Assembly: GCA_031296915.1 (NCBI GenBank)
Contig: JAVDPC010000009.1
Coordinates: 124,001 to 188,000 of the forward strand
Direction: 5' to 3'
DNA length: 64,000 nucleotides
Source: Cerasicoccus frondis
Lineage (GTDB): Bacteria; Verrucomicrobiota; Verrucomicrobiia; Opitutales; Cerasicoccaceae
Notes under the pieces: model-generated
What the model saw: only the letters and a program-made list of their open reading frames with translations
What the model was told of the DNA's origin: nothing
Databases searched by the model: none
Part shown: positions 45,141-53,535 of the stretch, in pieces
Layout: every line of letters starts with the position of its first letter
Position numbering within the stretch: the stretch's first letter is position 1
Translations under genes and position numbers: made by a program

Positions 45141-45344
45141 AAATCGGATCAGTCAATTCAGCGTAGCATTCTGTTCATATTTTGGCGAACCGCCATCAAG
45201 CCGCGTGCAAACAGCGAGAGCTGATACGAATCAAACTTTCGAAAGTCTATGTGAGTTTGGATAGTTCAAGCGAAGAGCATCCAATCAATAATAAAAACTT
45301 ATTTCAAGAACCCATCAAATAAGTTTAATTGAACTTTCATCCAA

Positions 45345-45520
45345 TTGCGATTGAATGAAACTCGAACCATTCAATCAACAGATACGGGGTAATCCTGTGA
45401 GATCCAGGAGCTGACGCGCAACTGTGTTCGGTCGCACGACCGAGAGCCAGAATTCCCGTGCTAGACATCTTCGCGCTTGAGATGTCGGCCTTGGCAACGT
45501 GCTCAGCTAGCAAGAAAAGT
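45345..45520 (+). ncRNA. cobalamin riboswitch
   Basis: A perfect 9-bp stem (45349-45357 with 45368-45376) precedes the conserved core. ACGGGGTAATCCTGTGAGATCC leads to GGAGCTGACGCGCAACTGT, a CGGTC-GCAC-GACCG hairpin, and AGCCAGAATTCCCGT (B12-box-like), which closes against ACGGG. These match the P3-P6 core of cobalamin riboswitches. A further stem (GACATC/GATGTC) and CTAGC repeats follow. A small TGACGT/ACGTCA hairpin (45538-45556) lies between it and the next ATG and may be part of the expression platform. The 200 bp before the riboswitch contain no gene. Confidence 0.85.
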
Positions 45521-45577
45521 TAGGCAGGTTGGAGGGCTGACGTATCGGGCGACGTCAATCCTTCGAGACTATACGAC

Positions 45578-47185
45578 ATGCTAAGTTCTATCATAGATTC
45601 GCTCCTTGGAAATCCACTCATGACGCTGTTTGCCTTAATTGGCATTGGGCTGATCCTCGGCAGCATCCAAATTAAAGGCATCACGCTCGGCTCTTCCGGG
45701 GTTATTTTCATCGCCTTACTGGCGGGGCATTTTGGCGGAACGATCCCCGCTGGCGTCGGACAAATCGGCTTAACGCTGTTCGTCTACTGTGTCGGCATCG
45801 GTGCGGGCAGTCGCTTCTTTGGGGCTCTCAAACGCGAAGGCAGCCAACTGGCAAAACTGGCGCTCGTCGTGGTCGGCGTAGGCGCGTTGACCACTTGGGG
45901 GCTTGCCAAATACTTCGACATCAGCGCCGCCATGGCGGTGGGCGCCTTTGCTGGAGCAATGACGAGCACTCCGGCCTTGGCCGCTGGATCAGAGGCCGCC
46001 GGCAACCTGGAGACAGATGTCGTAGTTGGCTACGGCATTGCCTATCCCTTTGGCGTGATTGGCGTGGTGTTGTTTGTCCAGTTGATCCCCAGATTGCTAC
46101 GCTTGAAAATCGAAGAAGACACTGCGGAAATCACCGGTGGCCTTGCTACGAAGATTGAACGTCGGCTCGTCCAAGTGCTTAACCAAAACCTCTACGGCAA
46201 ACGTCTCGCCGAATGCAGCCTGAGCGACCTCAAGGGCTGCCAAGTATCACGCGTGTGGCGAAACAATCGCTTAGAGCCGGTGCGCTATGAAGACGTCTAT
46301 GCCGAGGGGCAGTTGCTCTTGCTCGTGGGTGACATCAAGGCGGTCAACATTGCGACCGAACTAATCGGCAAAACTAGCGACCAAAGCATCGTCCTCGACG
46401 CCGACAACGAGCGCCAGCAAATGGTCGTCGTTAAGCAAGATCTAGTCGGACAGACCATGGCGCAGGTCGATCCGCTTCGCCAGCATGGGGTAACCATCAC
46501 GCGCATTTGCCGTATGGACTTCACCTTCGTTCCCGATCAAAACACACGCTTGGAAAAAGGCGACATCCTCACCGTTGTTGGCGCGAGGGATCGCTTAACC
46601 AACTTCGCTCAAACCCTCGGACATCACTCCCAGGCCGTATCTGAGACCAGCATTGTCTCAATGGCCATTGGACTCACGCTTGGTGTCGCCCTCGGGCGAA
46701 TGAGCATTCCGCTGCCATGGGGCGACACTTTCTCCCTTGGCTTGGCGGGTGGTCCGCTAATGGTCGCGTTGCTATTGGGACACTTTGGCCGCGTAGGCGG
46801 CATCGTAGGCTACATTCCCCGACCAACCCGCATGATGCTCCAGGAAATGGGTCTGGTCTTTTTCCTCGCCGACGCCGGCATCAAGGGGGGCGCATCCATG
46901 GGCGCCGCGATCCAAAACGAGGGCGCAAAAATATTCCTCGTGGGCGCATTGATCAGCATCGTGCCGATGATCGTTGGCTACCTGACCGCTCGCAAGGCCA
47001 TGAAGTTGACACTTGCTCAAAGCCTCGGCGGCATCTGTGGCGGCATGACCAGCACCCCTGCCCTCGGAGCCATTGTCTCTAAAACTCACCAGCAAGCGCC
47101 CATTGTAAGCTACGCCACGGTCTATCCAGTAGCTGTCATCATGATGGCGCTACTGGCAAAATTCCTCATCAAGCTAATCGGCTAA
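45578..47185 (+). CDS. AspT/YidE-family transporter under cobalamin riboswitch control
   Basis: 535 residues. Two halves of about five to six helices each (LFALIGIGLILGSIQIKGITLGSSGVIF... and LTLGVALGRMSIPLP...), each ending in a TSTPALGA motif typical of AspT/YidE/YbjL duplication domains. They are separated by two TrkA-C (RCK_C) regulatory domains (about 190-350). Known members exchange aspartate/alanine, succinate or similar anions; the substrate here is unknown. The cobalamin riboswitch upstream suggests a link to B12 or cobalt uptake, or to a pathway replaced when B12 is scarce. The CWC protein follows 42 bp later. Confidence 0.85.
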   Translation: MLSSIIDSLLGNPLMTLFALIGIGLILGSIQIKGITLGSSGVIFIALLAGHFGGTIPAGVGQIGLTLFVYCVGIGAGSRFFGALKREGSQLAKLALVVVGVGALTTWGLAKYFDISAAMAVGAFAGAMTSTPALAAGSEAAGNLETDVVVGYGIAYPFGVIGVVLFVQLIPRLLRLKIEEDTAEITGGLATKIERRLVQVLNQNLYGKRLAECSLSDLKGCQVSRVWRNNRLEPVRYEDVYAEGQLLLLVGDIKAVNIATELIGKTSDQSIVLDADNERQQMVVVKQDLVGQTMAQVDPLRQHGVTITRICRMDFTFVPDQNTRLEKGDILTVVGARDRLTNFAQTLGHHSQAVSETSIVSMAIGLTLGVALGRMSIPLPWGDTFSLGLAGGPLMVALLLGHFGRVGGIVGYIPRPTRMMLQEMGLVFFLADAGIKGGASMGAAIQNEGAKIFLVGALISIVPMIVGYLTARKAMKLTLAQSLGGICGGMTSTPALGAIVSKTHQQAPIVSYATVYPVAVIMMALLAKFLIKLIG

Positions 47186-47227
47186 CCCTGTTTACCGCCG
47201 TGTATTCAACACCAAACCTCAACCATC

Positions 47228-47470
47228 ATGAAAACGAATGCGATATCTCCTCCCCCGCCCCGTCAAGTTTGCAAGCATGAGATCAAGCAATGTCCACGTT
47301 GCGGCAGCGCCTTCGAGTGCAAGATGAATAACATCATCCATTGCCAATGCACACAGGTGTCGATGCCTAACGGCCTTCCTTCCTGGGTGGACGAGCTCTA
47401 CGACGACTGCCTCTGCCCTCGCTGTTTGCGCATCCTCGCCACTGAGGCAAAGGAACGCCCGGAACAATAG
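47228..47470 (+). CDS. cysteine-rich CWC-type small protein
   Basis: 80 residues with eight cysteines: CKHEIKQCPRCGSAFECKMN, then CQC, then CLCPRC. This is the pattern of the cysteine-rich CWC family, with two zinc-ribbon-like knuckles. Function unknown; the cysteines could bind zinc, cobalt or iron. Probably co-transcribed with the riboswitch-controlled transporter. Confidence 0.7.
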   Translation: MKTNAISPPPPRQVCKHEIKQCPRCGSAFECKMNNIIHCQCTQVSMPNGLPSWVDELYDDCLCPRCLRILATEAKERPEQ

Positions 47471-47476
47471 AGAGGA

Positions 47477-48376
47477 TTAGGGCTTCATTTGTTTTCCATG
47501 CGAGCGCGCCAGCTCAAGAAAGGCGTGGATATAGTCGATGTCAGCGTCGGTTTCCCTGATGCCGAGGTAGAGCTTTTTATCGACGCCCTTGGCGCCCAAG
47601 CGCACGGGGAAAACTGAGAAACGATCTGCATATTCTTCAACTAACCAGCGCGGCAACGCCGCAACCCCACGGCCACTCTCGACCATTTGTAACATGATGT
47701 CGGTGGTCTCAATTTTCTTATGCATTTTGGGGCTAATGCCAGCCGGCGTTAAGAAGCGCGTAAAGACATCGAGGCGGTCGATATCCACGGGATAGGTAAT
47801 AAGCACTTCGCCGGTCAGCTGCTTGGGCTTTACGTGCTTGGCCTTGCGCAATGGGTGCTCCGGACCGACCACTAGGACTTGCTCGTAGTCAAAAACGGGC
47901 TCAAAAGAAAGACTCGCTTTGTAGAGTGGATCGGGCGTCACCAGCATATCGATCTCATGCCCGAATAAGGCGCCGATGCCGCCAAACTGAAACTTCTGCT
48001 TCACGTCTAAATCCACCGAGGGCCATGCCGCCAAATACGGCGCTGCCACCTTGAGTAACCAGCGGTAACAGGGGTGGCATTCGATGCCGATGCGCAACGT
48101 GCCACGTTCGCCTTGGGCAAACTGTTTAAGCCGCTCTTCAGCGTGTTCGAGTTGGGGAATGATTCGGTTCGCGGCGGCGATCAGGTATTCGCCAGCCTGT
48201 GTCGGGCGGAGACTACGCCCCTCGCGATACCAGACCTCCACGCCGAGCTGTTCTTCCAAGCGACGTATGCTGTGGCTCAGCGCAGACTGTGTCAGATAGA
48301 GCTTGTCCGAGGCTGCGGTTAGCGTGCCGAGCTCTTCCACGGCGCGTAAAATTTCCAGGTGTATGCGTTCGATCAT
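47477..48376 (-). CDS. metR: MetR, LysR-family regulator of methionine genes
   Basis: 299 residues. An N-terminal winged HTH (LTAASDKLYLTQSALSHSIRRLEEQLG) precedes a type 2 periplasmic-binding-like domain containing IECHPCYRWLL, the segment characteristic of MetR (homocysteine sensor). Divergent from metE with 119 bp between, the classical metR-metE layout. A 15-bp perfect palindrome lies 24 bp upstream of its ATG. Confidence 0.9.
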   Translation of the reverse strand: MIERIHLEILRAVEELGTLTAASDKLYLTQSALSHSIRRLEEQLGVEVWYREGRSLRPTQAGEYLIAAANRIIPQLEHAEERLKQFAQGERGTLRIGIECHPCYRWLLKVAAPYLAAWPSVDLDVKQKFQFGGIGALFGHEIDMLVTPDPLYKASLSFEPVFDYEQVLVVGPEHPLRKAKHVKPKQLTGEVLITYPVDIDRLDVFTRFLTPAGISPKMHKKIETTDIMLQMVESGRGVAALPRWLVEEYADRFSVFPVRLGAKGVDKKLYLGIRETDADIDYIHAFLELARSHGKQMKP

Positions 48377-48399
48377 GGCAAAATGACGATATTCGATTC

Positions 48400-48414
48400 A
48401 TGACACAGTGTCAT
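48400..48414. promoter_or_regulatory. candidate MetR/LysR operator
   Basis: ATGACACAGTGTCAT is a perfect 7-1-7 palindrome containing a T-N11-A LysR box, in the metR-metE divergent region. It differs from the E. coli MetR consensus (TGAA-N5-TTCA), so assignment rests on symmetry and location. Confidence 0.55.
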
Positions 48415-48495
48415 TGATACGTGAAAACATACCATTTTACTTCATTGGTTCAAGCTGGTATCCTTGGATAACTCAATAATCCAAACGAACATACT

Positions 48496-50793
48496 ATGGC
48501 ACACACTCACAACCTTGGGTTCCCTCGGATCGGAACCAAACGTGAACTTAAATTCGCGCTTGAGTCTTATTGGAAGGGACAATCCTCCCAGCATGACCTC
48601 CAAGCAGTCGGCGCTGATTTGCGCCGCGAAAACTGGCGCGAGCAAGCGAACTTAGACTGGGCGCCTGTCGGCGACTTTTCCTATTATGATCAGATGCTCG
48701 ACATGAGTTTCACGCTGGGCAACTTACCCAAACGCGCACGCGGTTTTGAGGGTAACGAGCTAGACAATTACTTTCGCGTTGCACGCGGTCGCTCCACAGA
48801 GGGCGCCGAATCGAGTGGATGCTGCCATGGCATTGCGGCGGGCGAAATGACCAAGTGGTTCGACACCAACTACCATTACATCGTGCCCGAGTTCGACGCC
48901 GACACCACCTTCCAGCTCAACGCCAGTCGCGTACTGGATCAACTGTTGGAAGCGCAGGCGCAAAACGTCAATGCGAAGCCGGTTATCATTGGCCCCATCA
49001 CCTACCTGGCGCTCGGCAAAGCCAAGGATGATTCCGACAAGCTCAACTTGCTAGCATCCCTCCTTCCAGTTTACGCCGAGTTGCTTGGCCAACTAGCAGA
49101 TCATGGCGTCGAATGGGTGCAGATCGACGAGCCCATCCTCGTTACCGACCTTGAGGGCTCGTGGAAGGACGCCTTGAAAATCGCCTATCGCATTTTAAGC
49201 GAGGGTAAGGTCAAGCTGCTGCTCGCCACCTACTTTGGGGCATTGCTTGATAACCTACCACTCGTGGCGCAACTACCAGTGGACGGCGTGCATCTCGACG
49301 CCATTAATGCACGCATGGAAGTGAATACGCTAATCGATAAAATTTCCAGCGACCGAGTGATCTCCCTTGGTGTTATTAACGGACGCAACATATGGAAAAC
49401 CGATTTAAACGCCACGCTAGACTGGTTGGAGCCTATCGCACAGCGCCTGGGCAAACGGCTTTGGCTCGCGCCATCCTGCTCGCTGCTTCACGTGCCCGTC
49501 GATCTCGATAGCGAGCAAACATTCGATCCAGAAATCAAGGAATGGCTCGCCTTTGCAAAGCAGAAACTAAGTGAACTGAATCTCCTTGCAACAGCTCTCA
49601 ACGAAGGCCGCAACGCCGTTCGCGCAGAACTCGACGAGAACCAGAAAGCGATCAACACCCGGCGCCAATCGCCCCGCGTGCACAATCCCGCCGTGCAAAC
49701 CGCTTTGTCCAAAATCGATGCGCAACTCGGCCAGCGCCAGAGTCCGTATCCACAGCGCGCGGCTGTCCAGCGCACCTTGCTCAATCTCCCGGAGTATCCC
49801 ACTACGACGATTGGCTCGTTTCCGCAGACCAAGGAAATCCGTCAAACACGTAGCCAGTATAAAAAAGGAGCGATCGATGCCGACGCCTACCGACAGGCCA
49901 TGCGCGAGGAGGTTGCACATTGTGTCCGTGAACAGGAATCCCTCGGCCTCGACGTCCTCGTACACGGAGAACCCGAGCGTAATGACATGGTGGAATACTT
50001 CGGCGAGCAGCTAGAAGGTTACACGTTCAGCCAGTTCGGCTGGGTGCAATCCTACGGCTCCCGCTGCGTCAAACCGCCCATTCTCTTTGGCGACATTACG
50101 CGCCCGAAGCCGATGACGGTCGATTGGATCACCTACGCGCAATCGCTAACCGATAAGCCGCTGAAAGGCATGATCACCGGCCCGGTCACCATCCTCAACT
50201 GGTCCTTTGTGCGCGACGACCAGGCACGCTCGACTTCCTGTTATCAGCTAGCCCTCGCCATACGCGAAGAAGTACTGGACTTGGAACGCGCCGGCGTTCG
50301 CATTATCCAGATTGACGAAGCCGCCCTGCGCGAAGGCCTGCCGTTGCGTAAATCCCAGTGGCAGACCTATCTGAACTGGGCTGTCGAGTCGTTCCGCATC
50401 ACCGGCAACGGCGTCTCCGACGGGACACAAATCCACACGCACATGTGCTACTCGGAGTTTAACGACATTATCGCCTCTATCGCTAGTATGGACGCCGATG
50501 TCATTACCATCGAAACCTCCCGCTCCGACATGGAGTTACTCGACGCCTTCGATGACTTCAACTATCCGAACGAGATCGGCCCAGGCGTTTACGACATCCA
50601 CTCACCCAACATTTCTTCGGTGGAAAACATCGTCTCACTGATGCAAAAAGCAGCCGAGCGTATTCCGCCGGAACGCCTTTGGGTCAACCCCGACTGCGGA
50701 CTCAAAACCCGACAATGGAGCGAAGTCATCCCAGCATTAACGAATATGGTCACCGCCGCCAAAGAACTACGCGCCAACGTCTGTGTTCGGTAA
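48496..50793 (+). CDS. metE: MetE, cobalamin-independent methionine synthase
   Basis: 765 residues, near the usual 755. The N-terminal barrel starts [15 protein letters not shown]. The C-terminal catalytic barrel contains [29 protein letters not shown] and the zinc ligands in [10 protein letters not shown] (His, Cys), IETSRS (Glu) and NPDCGLKTR (Cys). It transfers a methyl group from methyl-tetrahydrofolate polyglutamate to homocysteine. Regulated probably by the divergent MetR. No cobalamin riboswitch lies directly upstream, although one is 3 kb away. Confidence 0.97.
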   Translation: MAHTHNLGFPRIGTKRELKFALESYWKGQSSQHDLQAVGADLRRENWREQANLDWAPVGDFSYYDQMLDMSFTLGNLPKRARGFEGNELDNYFRVARGRSTEGAESSGCCHGIAAGEMTKWFDTNYHYIVPEFDADTTFQLNASRVLDQLLEAQAQNVNAKPVIIGPITYLALGKAKDDSDKLNLLASLLPVYAELLGQLADHGVEWVQIDEPILVTDLEGSWKDALKIAYRILSEGKVKLLLATYFGALLDNLPLVAQLPVDGVHLDAINARMEVNTLIDKISSDRVISLGVINGRNIWKTDLNATLDWLEPIAQRLGKRLWLAPSCSLLHVPVDLDSEQTFDPEIKEWLAFAKQKLSELNLLATALNEGRNAVRAELDENQKAINTRRQSPRVHNPAVQTALSKIDAQLGQRQSPYPQRAAVQRTLLNLPEYPTTTIGSFPQTKEIRQTRSQYKKGAIDADAYRQAMREEVAHCVREQESLGLDVLVHGEPERNDMVEYFGEQLEGYTFSQFGWVQSYGSRCVKPPILFGDITRPKPMTVDWITYAQSLTDKPLKGMITGPVTILNWSFVRDDQARSTSCYQLALAIREEVLDLERAGVRIIQIDEAALREGLPLRKSQWQTYLNWAVESFRITGNGVSDGTQIHTHMCYSEFNDIIASIASMDADVITIETSRSDMELLDAFDDFNYPNEIGPGVYDIHSPNISSVENIVSLMQKAAERIPPERLWVNPDCGLKTRQWSEVIPALTNMVTAAKELRANVCVR

Positions 50794-50817
50794 TTGCCAT
50801 CCATATTTATTCCCCTC

Positions 50818-50846
50818 AAGCCCCGGTCATAAACCGGGGCTTGTTC
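50818..50846 (+). terminator. intrinsic terminator of metE
   Basis: A 10-bp perfect stem AAGCCCCGGT/ACCGGGGCTT (50818-50827 with 50833-50842) with a five-base loop, then GTTCGTTT. Confidence 0.85.
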
Positions 50847-50902
50847 GTTTAGTTGGAGACGAAGACTGCTAGTCGTCCGACGAAGTCAGCGCGTTGAGAT
50901 CA

Positions 50903-50990
50903 TGCTAAGTAATGACACAGACAATGCTAAGCCTTAGCACTGCCGCTGCTAAGTAATGACACAGGCCGTGCTAAGGAATGACATAGGCGG
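50903..50990. repeat. four 22-bp direct repeats, iteron- or transposase-site-like
   Basis: TGCTAAG recurs at 50903, 50925, 50947 and 50969, an exact 22-bp period. Units 1, 3 and 4 share TGCTAAGNAATGACANAG. Unit 2 keeps only TGCTAAG and forms a TGCTAAG-c-CTTAGCA palindrome (50925-50939). The array resembles plasmid iterons or the repeated ends of IS21-type elements. No transposase or Rep gene is intact nearby. Confidence 0.75.
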
Positions 50991-51136
50991 CGCCAAAGGC
51001 TTGGGCAAGGCGAATTGAGCATTTTCAAGGAACCGTTGCCACGACGTCAACGCTGTCCTAAATGGCGCCCCCTATAGCATGTTGAGTCGCATCTCTACCG
51101 AATTGATGATTAACCGGGAACGTGGCGCAAGAGGGG

Positions 51137-51313
51137 CTAGTCATGGGCAACGTCGTAGCGGACGCAGCGCCGTGAGATACGGGCGCGCTTGATGCCCAGC
51201 TTGTCCAGGACCCTGCGATCCTTGATTGAAAATGCTTCGCACAGCTCGTCGGCGGTCGCCCAGCGTGGCAGGTTATTTTGCGTGTGGGTTGGTATAGTTG
51301 CGTGTTGATCCAT
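51137..51313 (-). CDS. small HTH/excisionase-like ORF (58 aa)
   Basis: 58 codons from ATG 51313 to TAG 51137-51139. The second half (RWATADELCEAFSIKDRRVLDKLG, then RARISRRCVRYDVAHD) resembles AlpA/excisionase-type winged-helix DNA-binding proteins. Those end in a similar motif with Arg-Arg and Tyr-Asp. A CACCTaAGGTG dyad lies just upstream (51335-51345). Located between the 22-bp repeats and tRNA-Arg, the usual place for integrated elements; probably a remnant. Confidence 0.5.
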   Translation of the reverse strand: MDQHATIPTHTQNNLPRWATADELCEAFSIKDRRVLDKLGIKRARISRRCVRYDVAHD

Positions 51314-51484
51314 GCCTTATTATCTAGGACCCGCCACCTAAGGTGAAAATTTCCGCAACGGACATCAAATTTATTGGGGGAAAATTGCTGTTTTTGCGGT
51401 TTATACCAGCGGTTCTACCCTATTTAGCACATCTGCAGCCACACAAAAAAATCACCTAAACAGCCAACTAACAACGCCTTAAAA

Positions 51485-51560
51485 TGGCAGGGAAGCCGGG
51501 ATTCGAACCCGGAACCAACGGTTTAGAAAACCGCTGCTCTATCCATTGAGCTACTCCCCC
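51485..51560 (-). tRNA. tRNA-Arg (anticodon TCT)
   Basis: 76 nt on the minus strand with encoded CCA. Acceptor stem GGGGGAG pairs with CTTCCCT. The D arm has GCTC/GAGC, the anticodon stem-loop has GCGGT-TTTCTAA-ACCGT with anticodon TCT, and the T arm has GGTTCGAATCC. The 170 bp between it and the small HTH ORF contain no gene I can support. Confidence 0.95.
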
Positions 51561-51701
51561 AAGGTATTGAAAATATTCAACCTGCAGCGCATGGGCACGC
51601 TGCCATCATTCGATAGCGGGTAATATGTGGGTGCCTTAATTAACGGCAAGCAAATCTGCAACGAGGAACGATTAACCGGCAACACTCTCCTTCCAACAGC
51701 A

Positions 51702-52142
51702 TCATGCGCGGCAGTCAGCGCAGACTCCATAAAGTTCCAAGCGATGCGATACGTCCGCGTATCCCATTTGGTGGGCAGCAGCCTCGAATGGAGCGACTGC
51801 GCATTCGCTTAAGCAATCAATTTTTCCGCATTGCCGACAAATTACGTGATGATGATGCCCATGCTCAGCGTCGATCAATTCATACAGCGCCTTCCCCTGC
51901 TCATTGCGCACAACCTGCACGACGCCAAGGTCCACAAAGGCGTCCAAACAGCGATAAAGCGTCACCAAGTCAAAGCTCTTGCGGCCCAGTTTGCCGTGTA
52001 TCGCCTCGATGGATAAAGGCAGTCCGGCTTCATATAACACAGTCGCTAAACGCTTGCGAGTCGCGGTTACGCGCATGCCTCGATCGCGCAATTTATCAAG
52101 AACTCCCGATATGGATAATGCGTGGTGATGGTGATGTGACAC
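51702..52142 (-). CDS. Fur-family regulator, Zur-like, with N-terminal His run
   Basis: 146 residues. Begins MSHHHHHAL, a natural poly-His tail. Then a winged HTH (RVTATRKRLATVLYEAG...LVTLYRCLDAF), a regulatory metal site EHGHHHHVICRQCG and a C-terminal CADC; the two CxxC pairs bind structural zinc. Zur (zinc) is the best guess; Fur or PerR remain possible. No target gene is adjacent; it stands between tRNA-Arg and the biotin operon. Confidence 0.85.
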   Translation of the reverse strand: MSHHHHHALSISGVLDKLRDRGMRVTATRKRLATVLYEAGLPLSIEAIHGKLGRKSFDLVTLYRCLDAFVDLGVVQVVRNEQGKALYELIDAEHGHHHHVICRQCGKIDCLSECAVAPFEAAAHQMGYADVSHRLELYGVCADCRA

Positions 52143-52204
52143 AATTCAAATATTACCGCTCACGCGCAGCTTCTGGCAAGCCGTCAGGGTAAGAAATTAC
52201 AATT

Positions 52205-52930
52205 CTAGGACACCACCTGCACACGGCAAAAAGTCCAACTTGCATACACGCCGCCTCCTTCTGCGAAATGCAGTCGATCATACTCCCTAATCAGCCTCCG
52301 TAAACCAGAACCAGTGATTTGACTACGGCTCACCGCACCAACTCCATGCAAGCTACGCATAAAGTCGAGTGCGCTTGCATAACGAAATGAACGATCTTCA
52401 ACCTCGAAACGCTCCACCGCCCATCCGGCATTATGGAATGCGTTTCGCCACTCCTCCGCGTTTAACCAGGTAAGTGGTGAAGCCACTTCTCCCTGCAGGG
52501 CGCGGAGCTCTTGCAAAGTGGGGTCGATGTAAAACCCGTGCAACATGCGCGCCCCTTTAGGCAGTTGGTGGCGCCATAAGCCCAATACGCGAGTCGGGTC
52601 TGGACACCACTGCATCAAACTGGAGGACATCACGAAACCCACCGTATGATTCAACCCTACACCGGTCCAGGCATTGCCCTCGCGCCAAATCGCATTGGGC
52701 GCTGAAGCGCGCCCCAATTCCACCATTCTCGGAGCCAAATCCATTGCGACTAACTCCATAAAAGAGCCAACTGCATGATGGGTAAATATCCCCTCGCCAG
52801 CGCCATACTCCAACGCGCGACAATTGGCGCACAAGCCAGGGTCTAACCATTCGGCCAACCAAGCAGCCATCTCGCGCTGGACATCTGCGTGTAGTGCATA
52901 ACAGTGCGCCTTTTCGTTAAAACGCATCAT
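52205..52930 (-). CDS. bioC: BioC-like malonyl-ACP O-methyltransferase
   Basis: 241 residues. SAM motif LEYGAGEGIFTHH (about 41-53), later VAMDLAPRMVELG and a FVMSSSLMQWCPDP block, resembling BioC, which methylates malonyl-ACP to start pimelate synthesis. Last gene of the bio operon, coupled to the BioH-like gene by a 4-bp overlap. The sequence is divergent, so context carries much of the weight. Confidence 0.8.
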   Translation of the reverse strand: MMRFNEKAHCYALHADVQREMAAWLAEWLDPGLCANCRALEYGAGEGIFTHHAVGSFMELVAMDLAPRMVELGRASAPNAIWREGNAWTGVGLNHTVGFVMSSSLMQWCPDPTRVLGLWRHQLPKGARMLHGFYIDPTLQELRALQGEVASPLTWLNAEEWRNAFHNAGWAVERFEVEDRSFRYASALDFMRSLHGVGAVSRSQITGSGLRRLIREYDRLHFAEGGGVYASWTFCRVQVVS

Positions 52931-53535
52931 GCCGCAAGCCCCTTGATTAAGTTTCTAAAGTCGTGCCCGGCGTCAGGAATGATCAAACATTCTGGCCAAA
53001 GTTGCTGCAACTGCGCCCCATTGAGCAAAGCATCACTCTCGCCGACACAAGCATGTAAGTGCCCCCCTCGCCAAATGTCCAAACCCGGTTCAGCCAATTG
53101 CTGGATCCCCCAGATCAAGTCATCCACTTGATAGGGCAATTCAGATTTCACGCACATTCTAAGACCAGCAAATTCATAAAAGTCGTTCACTGCAGCAACA
53201 GGATCATGCCTGAGCCAGCGAAGGAGCACCCTTAAACGCCGTCCATCAACTCGCCCTCCCTTCAAAGCCGAAAGCTTCAAATCTAAAATAGGGGCCAGCA
53301 ACATCGTCGATACAATCGGCAATTTCGCTTGCTCTCGCAACATGAGAAACGCTCCCAGGGAATAACCACCCAAACGCTCAACGTTTGCTGCGTCCATCAA
53401 CTCAATTAACTTTGTAATACAAAGCTTACCAGGATAAAGCACCACGTGCTGATATTCTGGCCAGCGCTCGGAAAACGACTGTCGTTGAATTTCGGGGCAA
53501 AGCCCCCAGCCTCCAACCCAAAGCCAACGTTTCAT
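52927..53535 (-). CDS. BioH/BioG-like pimeloyl-ACP methyl ester esterase
   Basis: 202-residue alpha/beta hydrolase. Nucleophile elbow GYSLGAF (Ser about 59), acidic residue probably in GESDALL, His in AGHDFRN near the end. It lacks a long cap, as in BioG-type esterases. It would release pimeloyl-ACP for BioF. Both overlaps (bioF and bioC) are 4 bp. One palindrome copy lies inside. Confidence 0.75.
   Translation of the reverse strand: MKRWLWVGGWGLCPEIQRQSFSERWPEYQHVVLYPGKLCITKLIELMDAANVERLGGYSLGAFLMLREQAKLPIVSTMLLAPILDLKLSALKGGRVDGRRLRVLLRWLRHDPVAAVNDFYEFAGLRMCVKSELPYQVDDLIWGIQQLAEPGLDIWRGGHLHACVGESDALLNGAQLQQLWPECLIIPDAGHDFRNLIKGLAA
53409..53425. repeat. dispersed palindrome copy 13 (BioH-like gene)
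   Basis: ACTTTG-TAATA-CAAAGC; encodes KLCITK. Confidence 0.8.
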
